Assembly: GCA_016714535.1 (NCBI GenBank)
Contig: JADKDR010000002.1
Span: 496,001-560,000 of the forward strand
From: Bacteroidota bacterium
Lineage (GTDB): Bacteria; Bacteroidota; Bacteroidia; AKYH767-A; OLB10
DNA: 64,000 bases
Reading direction: 5' to 3'
Shown: in pieces, positions 56,709-64,000 of the stretch
Layout: every line of letters starts with the position of its first letter
Position numbering within the stretch: the first letter of the stretch is position 1
Translations under genes and position numbers: made by a program
Notes under the pieces: generated by a model
Seen by the model: the letters and a program-made list of their open reading frames with translations, nothing else
What the model was told of the DNA's origin: nothing
Databases searched by the model: none

Positions 56709-57701
56709 ATGCCAAAAATATCTGTTGTTGTTCCTGTTTACAATACTGCATCGTATTTAGCCGAATGCCTGAATTCGATAATGAATCAAACGTTTAATGA
56801 TATTGAAATCATTTGTGTGAATGATGGTTCAACTGATGATTCGCCATTGATGTTGGAGAGTTTTAAAAATAAAGACGAAAGAATTGTTGTTATAAATAAA
56901 AAAAATGGCGGCTTATCAAGTGCACGAAATACCGGTATAAAGCATGCCAAAGGCGAGTATGTATATTTTATTGATAGCGATGATTATTTAGAACTCGATG
57001 CTTTTGAACGATTGAATAAAAGTATTTTAGAAGACAAACCGCAAGTGGTTTGCTTTGGTTTAAAAGCTTTTTTGGACCCATCGTTTACCGAGGCCACGTT
57101 CGATTTAGCAGGAAAAGAAAAATACTACGAAAGAAGTTATCTTGAAGAAAAAGTTTATAGCGGCCCCGAGTTGTATGAGGTACTTTTGGCAAAAAATAAT
57201 TTTGTTTCCAGTTGTTGTTTGTATTTAACTGAAAGAAAATTTCTTTTACAAACGGGTATTACTTTCTATGAAGGTTTGTTGCACGAAGATGAATTATTTA
57301 CAAGGCTTCTTTTTTTTAAAACCGAGCGTATAAAAATTCTAAAAAATAAATTCTACAACAGGAGGTACAGGAATGATTCAATAACAACAGTACAGTATAC
57401 AGAAAAAAATGCTACAGCACTTTTAGTTATTGCCGAATCATTGTTTGAGTTGAATAAGGAAATACGAAGCGAAACTTTGAATAGAGATGTATCAATATTT
57501 TTCAATTTGTCGATAAATTTAATAGAGAAGTTAGCGCCACAAAAAAATACAAAAACAAAAGCTACCATTAAACACCTTTACAAGTCACATTTAAAAAAAC
57601 AATTTCCAAAATATAATAATAGGTTATTTATTTTACGTTTTCAGTTTTTAAAACCAATGATTGCCTGGTGGGAAAAAAAGAAGGCCAGTAAGAAAAGATA
57701 G
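56709..57701 (+). CDS. Glycosyltransferase family 2
   Basis: 330 residues, starting 4 bases after the GT4 stop. ISVVVPVYNTASYLAECLNS, EIICVNDGSTDDSPLML, GGLSSARNTGIKHAKGEYVY, and IDSDDYLE as metal motif. Long C-terminal helical region ending in a basic tail (WWEKKKASKKR), probably membrane-peripheral. Confidence 0.9.
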   Translation: MPKISVVVPVYNTASYLAECLNSIMNQTFNDIEIICVNDGSTDDSPLMLESFKNKDERIVVINKKNGGLSSARNTGIKHAKGEYVYFIDSDDYLELDAFERLNKSILEDKPQVVCFGLKAFLDPSFTEATFDLAGKEKYYERSYLEEKVYSGPELYEVLLAKNNFVSSCCLYLTERKFLLQTGITFYEGLLHEDELFTRLLFFKTERIKILKNKFYNRRYRNDSITTVQYTEKNATALLVIAESLFELNKEIRSETLNRDVSIFFNLSINLIEKLAPQKNTKTKATIKHLYKSHLKKQFPKYNNRLFILRFQFLKPMIAWWEKKKASKKR

Positions 57702-57870
57702 ATGTTGCTTACACTATAATTACGCGTATGTTGCGTGAATTGAATGTATTGGATAATATGTCAAAATAATAAAACGTAAAATGGCGGCAAAGCATAGGTT
57801 AGATATAATGAGGTTTGTAATAAAATATTTTTACTAATTTTGAGTAGTAGTTATCGCTAAAAGAAAAGTT

Positions 57871-58911
57871 ATGGCAAAGGTTACGGTCATTATTCCGGTT
57901 TATAATACGCAAGATTATTTGCAACAGTGTTTAGATTCTGTTATCAATCAATCGTTAACCGACATTGAAATAATTTGTATTAACGATGGTTCAACAGACA
58001 ATTCATTAAGTATATTAAAGGAGTATGCAGCGCAGAATAATCGGTTACGAATTATAGATATTGAACGTGGCGGACAAGGAACAGCAAGAAACATGGCAAT
58101 AAAAGAAGCAACGGGCGAATATTTGGGTTTTGTTGATAGCGATGATTGGATAGAAAATGACATGTTTGAAGAACTTTATAATTCAGCTTCCACTTTTGCA
58201 ACGGATGTAACTGTGTGTGAATTGAATCACTTTAACCAAGCTGAAAACATATTGGCGCAGCCTAACTGGAGAAAACTTCCCGGCCATATAAATTTTGATA
58301 ATCGTGGTTTTCCCTGGGAAGAATTAGGTCGCGAATGTTTTCGAATTGGTTCTGAGCCTTGCAACAAAATCTATAGAAGAGATTTCATTATTAAGAATAA
58401 CATCATATTTGCAAAAGGGGTGTATTATCAGGATGTTTTGTTTGTTTACCACAGCTTTGTAAAATCAATTGCCATAAGCTTTGTAAAAAAACCATTATAT
58501 GTTTACCGGATAGATCGGGCAGGATCAACATCGGTAGATAAAGGCAAAAAACAATTTGATATTTTTAAAGTATTAGAATTATTGCAAATAGAAATGGAAA
58601 AGGCTCCGAATTTCAGCAATCTTGAATCGGAATTTCTAAAATATAGATTTGGTCAATACTTATACCATTTCAACAATGTGGTGAAGGTTCACAAAAAGGA
58701 ATTTTGGTATCGTATAAAATCGGAATATGATAAACTTGGCAGTAGCCATAAAGAAGTTTTAAAATCGAGCAATATGCTGCTGAATCTTGCTTTGAATAAG
58801 AGTTACCTCTTTTATAACAATTATGAAACCGCTTCCAAATTGGAAGCGCGTATAAATAAAATTTTGTTTAGCCATAATATTGGACAATGGTTAAAGTCAA
58901 AAATAAAATAA
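57871..58911 (+). CDS. Glycosyltransferase family 2
   Basis: 346 residues: TVIIPVYNTQDYLQQCLDS, GGQGTARNMAIKEATGEYLG, VDSDDWIE. Closely resembles the enzyme at 60042 over the whole length, including the RKQFDIF-type segment (KKQFDIFKVLELLQ), so the two are tandem duplicates separated by another GT2. Confidence 0.9.
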   Translation: MAKVTVIIPVYNTQDYLQQCLDSVINQSLTDIEIICINDGSTDNSLSILKEYAAQNNRLRIIDIERGGQGTARNMAIKEATGEYLGFVDSDDWIENDMFEELYNSASTFATDVTVCELNHFNQAENILAQPNWRKLPGHINFDNRGFPWEELGRECFRIGSEPCNKIYRRDFIIKNNIIFAKGVYYQDVLFVYHSFVKSIAISFVKKPLYVYRIDRAGSTSVDKGKKQFDIFKVLELLQIEMEKAPNFSNLESEFLKYRFGQYLYHFNNVVKVHKKEFWYRIKSEYDKLGSSHKEVLKSSNMLLNLALNKSYLFYNNYETASKLEARINKILFSHNIGQWLKSKIK

Positions 58912-58967
58912 CATTTCGGTTGGTTGCAAAATTCTAAGCCATCAACTTTATTATTAATATAATACTA

Positions 58968-60023
58968 ATGACATCGAACTCGCCTACAATTTCAATTATT
59001 GTTCCGGTATATAACACGGCTAAATATCTGGAAGAATGTTTAAACTCGCTGATAAATCAAACATTTAGTGATATTGAAATCATTTGTGTAAATGATGGTT
59101 CCCCTGATGGCTCAGCCGAAATCCTAAAATCGTATCAGGGCAGGGATAAAAGAATTATTGTTGTTGATCAAAAAAATGCCGGACTATCAGCAGCAAGAAA
59201 TACAGGTATGCGATTAGCAAAAGGAAAATACATTGGCTTTGTAGATAGCGATGACTGGATTGATAATAATTTCTATGAGAAATTAATGCAATCAGCTGTA
59301 GAACATGATGCAGAAATAGCTATGGGCAATGTAATTTGGTTTTATGATCATGATAAAACTATTGAAGAGCGATCGTGGATTGAGAGGCTTATGTTTGCAA
59401 TTGAAGCGGATGTAGCAGAATCGGTAAAAGACAAGAAAAAAGTAATACAAGCCTGTACGGTATGGAATAAAATATTTTTACGAAAACTTGTTGAAGAAAA
59501 TAATATTTGGTTTTACGAAGGACTGTATTGGGAAGACAACCCTTTTACTGTTATATCAACTATACAAGCCAATAAGGTGGGGCTGGTGAAGGATGTTTTA
59601 TATCACGTTCGTAAACATGAAAAAAGCATAACAGGCAGCGCCTCTTCTGACAGAAAGCCGTTTGATATTTTTAAAATAATGGCAGAACTGAAGAAGTTTT
59701 TCGTGAACGAGAAAATTGATTCAAGGGAAGGTTATAAATATTACTACGAGGATTTGCTATACTTTTATTACTACGTTCTTTTAACCGAAAAGGTACATGA
59801 GCGTTATAAAAAAGAATTTTATAAACGAGCACAAAAAGATTTCAATAAATTGGGCAAAGACAAAATTGAGTATTTGATAAAAACATATAAGCAATTCGAA
59901 ATATTCAAAAATAAAGGCTATTCGATATTTATGATAACCAGCAATGTAAAGAATGCAGTTTATAACTACTATTGCACCTTTTACGATAAGTACTCGGAGG
60001 TAAAAAAGAAAATCACTAAATAA
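58968..60023 (+). CDS. Glycosyltransferase family 2
   Basis: 351 residues: ISIIVPVYNTAKYLEECLNS, EIICVNDGSPDGSAEIL, AGLSAARNTGMRLAKGKYIG, VDSDDWIDNN. The N-terminal part is closest to the gene at 56709 (same EIICVNDGS and GLSxARNTG). The C-terminus is Lys/Tyr-rich. Confidence 0.9.
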   Translation: MTSNSPTISIIVPVYNTAKYLEECLNSLINQTFSDIEIICVNDGSPDGSAEILKSYQGRDKRIIVVDQKNAGLSAARNTGMRLAKGKYIGFVDSDDWIDNNFYEKLMQSAVEHDAEIAMGNVIWFYDHDKTIEERSWIERLMFAIEADVAESVKDKKKVIQACTVWNKIFLRKLVEENNIWFYEGLYWEDNPFTVISTIQANKVGLVKDVLYHVRKHEKSITGSASSDRKPFDIFKIMAELKKFFVNEKIDSREGYKYYYEDLLYFYYYVLLTEKVHERYKKEFYKRAQKDFNKLGKDKIEYLIKTYKQFEIFKNKGYSIFMITSNVKNAVYNYYCTFYDKYSEVKKKITK

Positions 60024-60041
60024 TACCTTAATGCTACATCA

Positions 60042-61160
60042 ATGAGCACAGCAAAAGTGAGTGTTATTATTCCGGTTTACAATACTGAGTTGTATTTGAA
60101 TAAATGCCTCGATTCTGTAATTAATCAAACCTTAAAAGAGATTGAAATAATTTGTATAAACGATGGCTCAAAAGATAGCTCGCTCGACATTCTGAAAGCA
60201 TATGCTAAAAAAGATGATCGCATTATAATTATTGATAAAAAAAATGGCGGCCAAGGTTTAGCAAGAAATATTGCCATTAAAAAAGCCACGGGCGAATATT
60301 TAGGATTTGTAGATAGCGATGATTGGATAGCCCACGATATGTTTGAAAAAATGTATTCATCGGCAAAAAATTCTGCAGCGGATGTTACTATTTGCGAGTT
60401 TAAATTATACAATTCAAAAACTGAGGAAATACAATTTCCTGAATGGACAAAAATTCAATTCAATAGCAGCCAGGATGAAAAGTCGTTTCATTGGTCGGAG
60501 GATATTGCCAGTACTCTGCTCATAAATAGTGGCCCATGTAACAAAATATACAGAACTGAGTTTGTAAAAAATATCAACGCAGAATTTGCCATTAATGTTC
60601 TCTATGAAGATATTTTATTCGTACTCAGTTGCATTCTAAAATCAAAAAAGATGAGTTACGTTAGAGAACCCTTTTATATAATCCGATACTATAGAGATGG
60701 TTCAACTTCGACCAACACCGGACGTAAGCAATTCGATATTTTCACAGTGTTTCAACTTCTTGAAGAAGTTATTAAAAATATAAGCGAGTTTAAAACAATA
60801 AAATCAGCATTTTACAAATACAAATTCAGCCGATATTTTTTTCACTATACGGAAGTAAGTGCAGAACATAAAAAAGAATTTTTGAATAGGATATTTAAGG
60901 AGTATGATAAAGCCGATGATGTTGTGAAAGTTGAATTGTTACGAAACTTTCCGCAACTGGAAAGGCCCGATGAAAAGAAAAATAATTCCAATAAGCTTAG
61001 CAATTGGTACCTGAAGTTTAAAACACCGGTTGAACAAAAGCTTCAACGTTTTAATATCAAGGGAAGATACACTAAATTAAAAAAAACAGTTAAGCATATT
61101 TTATTCAGCCATAACTTGAAAGCAAGATTCAGAAATGCGATAAAAAAATTAACGCCATAA
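60042..61160 (+). CDS. Glycosyltransferase family 2
   Basis: 372 residues: VSVIIPVYNTELYLNKCLDS, GGQGLARNIAIKKATGEYLG, VDSDDWIAHDMFEKMY. Tandem paralogue of the enzyme at 57871. Basic C-terminal tail. Ends 5 bases before the convergent minus-strand gene. Confidence 0.9.
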   Translation: MSTAKVSVIIPVYNTELYLNKCLDSVINQTLKEIEIICINDGSKDSSLDILKAYAKKDDRIIIIDKKNGGQGLARNIAIKKATGEYLGFVDSDDWIAHDMFEKMYSSAKNSAADVTICEFKLYNSKTEEIQFPEWTKIQFNSSQDEKSFHWSEDIASTLLINSGPCNKIYRTEFVKNINAEFAINVLYEDILFVLSCILKSKKMSYVREPFYIIRYYRDGSTSTNTGRKQFDIFTVFQLLEEVIKNISEFKTIKSAFYKYKFSRYFFHYTEVSAEHKKEFLNRIFKEYDKADDVVKVELLRNFPQLERPDEKKNNSNKLSNWYLKFKTPVEQKLQRFNIKGRYTKLKKTVKHILFSHNLKARFRNAIKKLTP

Positions 61161-61164
61161 ATAT

Positions 61165-62100
61165 TCATTCCGGACTGAATCGTTCACTAATGATAAATTT
61201 TCGGTTTTGATTTCTTATAACAGCCGGCAGGTAGCGCCAAAGCTTAATAACGGTTTTTATTGCAATACGTAAACTCATAAAAAATGGCCGTTGCTTATCG
61301 AACAAAATAGCAACAAATATTTCCAGAAAAAACATTTTAGACAATGCATCAGCCCGGTCGATTCGACTATAAACATAGGCATACATTTTTTCAAATTCCT
61401 CAGCATTAAAGTTTGCCATCTTTGATGAAGTGTTTTTGCAATTGTAGTAGTAAAAGGCATCATCAATTAAAGCAATTTTCAATTCGGTTTCCATCATCAT
61501 ATCAAAAATAAAGCATACATCTTCGAAACTGAATTCTTGTTTAAAAAGCAAACAAACCTCTCTTTTTATAAACTTATTGCATACGCTGCCGTAATGTCCA
61601 AATGCACGTTTATCATCAATGTATGTTATGGTTTGCTTTAAGTTGTAATTGCTATACTCGTAAATAACAGAAAAGAGATAGCAGTTATAACCCGGGGATA
61701 TTTTCTTCTCAAATTTTGCATACAAGTCATTACAAATAAAATCATCGCTATCCAAAAATTGTATCCATCGGCCAGTGGCAATTTTCAAACCCTGGTTGCG
61801 GGCATTTGCAGTACCGCCATTGTGTGTTAACTCGATAAGTTTAATGTGTGGATTATTTAATGCTTTTACAACCTTGCAGGAGGCATCGGTACTTACATCG
61901 TCAATAATAATAATTTCATAAATTAACGCGTGTGTCTGCTGATTGATAACAGAAGCAATGGCGCGCGATATATACTGTTCGGCATTGTACATAGGTATGA
62001 TTATACTAATGTCGATACTTTTTGTAATGGTATGATCTTGCTGCACCAATGTTTGATTATATTTTATTAACGTTAAGCTATGGTAGTATTTTTTACACAA
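61165..62100 (-). CDS. Glycosyltransferase family 2
   Basis: 311 residues: ISIIIPMYNAEQYISRAIAS, EIIIIDDVSTDASCKVV, GGTANARNQGLKIATGRWIQ, LDSDDFICNDLYAKFE. Paralogue of the next gene (62073), sharing DLY.KFE, CNKF/FKQEFSFEDVCFI-type and SKMANF.(A/E)EE(F/Y). Its ATG overlaps that gene's 3' end by 28 bases, so translational coupling is likely. Confidence 0.9.
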   Translation of the reverse strand: MCKKYYHSLTLIKYNQTLVQQDHTITKSIDISIIIPMYNAEQYISRAIASVINQQTHALIYEIIIIDDVSTDASCKVVKALNNPHIKLIELTHNGGTANARNQGLKIATGRWIQFLDSDDFICNDLYAKFEKKISPGYNCYLFSVIYEYSNYNLKQTITYIDDKRAFGHYGSVCNKFIKREVCLLFKQEFSFEDVCFIFDMMMETELKIALIDDAFYYYNCKNTSSKMANFNAEEFEKMYAYVYSRIDRADALSKMFFLEIFVAILFDKQRPFFMSLRIAIKTVIKLWRYLPAVIRNQNRKFIISERFSPE

Positions 62101-62933
62101 TTTCTTATACCATTACTATACACTGCAGGTAAAAAATAAAATAATTTGAAAATGGTTCTCATAGCAACACGCAAACTCATGAACAAGGGCATGCCTTTTG
62201 AAAACACAATACCAACAAAACTTTCAAGAATAAACATTTTGGTAAGTACATCACAATGGTTTATGCGCCCATAAACATAATTATACATTTTCAAATATTC
62301 TTTTTCACTGAAGTTGGCCATTTTCGATGCATCATTTTTACGGTTAAGAATATAGTATGCATCTTTTATTAAATCCACTTTGAGGTTTTTAGTATTCATC
62401 ATGTCAACAATAAAACAAACGTCTTCGTTTTGCCGCGAAATATGATTGAACTCGGCACAAATTTCTTTTCTGATAAAAAAATTCCAAACGGCATAAAAAT
62501 ATCCTATGGCACGTTTGTCTTTTACTTGTATTATTTTGCGTTGTATAGTTTGATTATGTTCTTCGATAATGAGTGAAAAAACATAGCAATTAATTAAAGG
62601 CCGTTGCGCATCTTCAAACTTCGAATAGAGGTCGCTGCAAATTGCATCATCGCTGTCTACAAACTGCAGCCACTCGCCTCTTGCTGCAGCAATACCGGCA
62701 TTGCGCGCATGCGAAGTACCATCATTTACTTTTAATTCAATAAGTCGAATATTATCATTATTCAAATCTTTAACCACCTGCCGCGATTGATCGGTGCTAC
62801 AATCATCAACAATAATTATCTCATAAACCATTGAATGTTCTTGTTGATTTTGTATAGAAGCAATAGTATTGGCAATGTATTTTTCGGCATTATACATTGG
62901 GATAATTACAGATAAATTAACTCTACCTGCCAT
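62073..62933 (-). CDS. Glycosyltransferase family 2
   Basis: 286 residues: LSVIIPMYNAEKYIANTIAS, EIIIVDDCSTDQSRQVV, GTSHARNAGIAAARGEWLQ, VDSDDAICSDLYSKFED. Paralogue of the enzyme at 61165. Starts on the last base of the previous gene's stop codon (62933). Confidence 0.9.
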   Translation of the reverse strand: MAGRVNLSVIIPMYNAEKYIANTIASIQNQQEHSMVYEIIIVDDCSTDQSRQVVKDLNNDNIRLIELKVNDGTSHARNAGIAAARGEWLQFVDSDDAICSDLYSKFEDAQRPLINCYVFSLIIEEHNQTIQRKIIQVKDKRAIGYFYAVWNFFIRKEICAEFNHISRQNEDVCFIVDMMNTKNLKVDLIKDAYYILNRKNDASKMANFSEKEYLKMYNYVYGRINHCDVLTKMFILESFVGIVFSKGMPLFMSLRVAMRTIFKLFYFLPAVYSNGIRNCVKNTTIA

Positions 62934-63922
62934 TACAATATTGGATAAAACAATTTTGGGAAATAATACGAAATATAAATAGCGGCCCGAATGTAAATAG
63001 GATCGTTTTTAAAGTATTTGTTTTTAGCATATTGAGGAAAGTACTGCAACAATGATTTACGCATAGTTATAAACTGTTCAAACTTTGCCTCCTGTTTAGA
63101 AGCTCGCAATCGCAACAGATTTGCAATCAACATATGCTTGGCAAACATATATTCCAACTCCTCGAAATAATAATTAAACTGCGACTTTGCTTTATAGTAA
63201 TTACACACCGATTCAATAATGTTTATGTATTGACTAATAAAACCGGTGTTAAAATTTAATGTATTCGTCTTGATAATATAATTGTAAAGTTTGATTGGGC
63301 TCACCACTATTACTTTGGTGTTTATATACCATTTCAAACTTGCCTCAAGGTCTTCGGCCAAACTATTTGAAGAGAAGAATAAATTATCATCTGCCAAAAA
63401 CAATTCGCGCTTCACAATTCTCAACCAACAAGCCACCTCAATGTCGCAGAGCATTTGAGGCTTCGTCTTTATTTCGATTGGCTGATTATATAAATCAAAA
63501 TTACTAAACTTATGAAATCTTTCGAGCAGGCTTTGCTTCCTGTTGTACATTCTATTGTAACCAATAATAACCATGTCGGCATCATGCTTATCAATATGAG
63601 TTTTTACAATATTAACGTAATCCGGTTCTATATAATCATCGCTATCAACAAAAGCAATGTACAAGCCATTGGCATTTTGTATTCCAAAATTGCGGGTACT
63701 ACCGGGTCCACTATTTTCCTTTATATATGATTTTACTATTGCTGGATTTTGTAAAACATATTTATCAATAATAAGTTGAGACTTATCAACGGAGCCATCA
63801 TTTAATAAAATAATTTCAAAAACTTTTTCGGGTTGAGCCAAAATGCTATCTATACATTTTGCTAATGTATTTTCGGCATTATAAACCGGTACAATAAAAC
63901 TTAATAATATATTTGGTTGCAT
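62933..63922 (-). CDS. Glycosyltransferase family 2
   Basis: 329 residues: LSFIVPVYNAENTLAKCIDS, EIILLNDGSVDKSQLII, SGPGSTRNFGIQNANGLYIA, VDSDDYIEPDYVNIVK. First gene of the minus-strand trio (62933, 62073, 61165), which converges on the plus-strand glycosyltransferases. Ends in a Tyr-rich amphipathic helix. Confidence 0.9.
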   Translation of the reverse strand: MQPNILLSFIVPVYNAENTLAKCIDSILAQPEKVFEIILLNDGSVDKSQLIIDKYVLQNPAIVKSYIKENSGPGSTRNFGIQNANGLYIAFVDSDDYIEPDYVNIVKTHIDKHDADMVIIGYNRMYNRKQSLLERFHKFSNFDLYNQPIEIKTKPQMLCDIEVACWLRIVKRELFLADDNLFFSSNSLAEDLEASLKWYINTKVIVVSPIKLYNYIIKTNTLNFNTGFISQYINIIESVCNYYKAKSQFNYYFEELEYMFAKHMLIANLLRLRASKQEAKFEQFITMRKSLLQYFPQYAKNKYFKNDPIYIRAAIYISYYFPKLFYPIL

Positions 63923-64000
63923 GTCATCAGGCTGTTAAATAAAAAATATTTGCCACTCGCAACCCCGTATAATTAGTTTGCATTATTTCTTTGGATAATT

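Overview
This window reads as an AT-rich chromosomal segment of a member of the Bacteroidota, probably of the Chitinophagales/Sphingobacteriales type. The evidence is T9SS type A sorting tails on secreted proteins, promoters of the TTTG-N19-TAnnTTTG type with few Shine-Dalgarno sequences, an S46 dipeptidyl-peptidase, a type III glutamine synthetase, a propeller/Y_Y_Y sensor kinase and many spurious-ORF intergenic repeats. No phage structural genes, plasmid functions or CRISPR-Cas are visible.

Layout. 1-4020: the N-terminal 1340 residues of a giant secreted protein (runs off the left edge). 4021-5721: gene-poor, with a 28-residue ORF and an array of covarying CCCGTAAGG hairpins. 5.7-12.4 kb: small membrane protein, S46 peptidase, a DUF4139-like secreted protein, a strange tRNA, tRNA-Leu, sdhB and a Kazal protein; three of these genes carry reading-frame breaks. 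12.4-27.3 kb: mostly intact housekeeping and envelope genes (Kup, cyclophilin, glutamine synthetase III, fructose bisphosphatase, an FtsX/LolD-like ABC pair around a lipoprotein glycosidase, M1 peptidase, DEAD-box helicase, FolB). 27.3-33.7 kb: REPIN-like inverted repeats around a beta-helix T9SS protein, an M43 protease and a CDF transporter. 33.7-46.6 kb: a surface-fibre locus on the minus strand, with three fibre genes (two with S74 autochaperone domains), an M12-type metalloprotease, an unknown 175-residue protein and a propeller histidine kinase, read from two near-identical promoters; a decayed kinase copy beside the second promoter shows the kinase-promoter unit was duplicated. 46.7-48.7 kb: a RAYT transposase remnant split by a 143-bp element, abutting a 5'-truncated TPR membrane gene. 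48.9-63.9 kb: a surface-polysaccharide locus with an ABC exporter (Wzm/Wzt-like), a sugar aminotransferase, WbqC, a sulfotransferase and nine glycosyltransferases.

The most system-like object is the fibre locus. The kinase is well placed to sense an extracellular ligand and drive a shared 30-nt operator, which would switch on fibres, a secreted protease and the kinase itself; this is inference from context.

Caution: at least nine genes are broken by small indels, many at homopolymers, while protein conservation continues across the break. Sequence or assembly error is the simplest explanation for most of them, so real gene decay should be claimed only where a structural change (truncation, insertion) is also visible.
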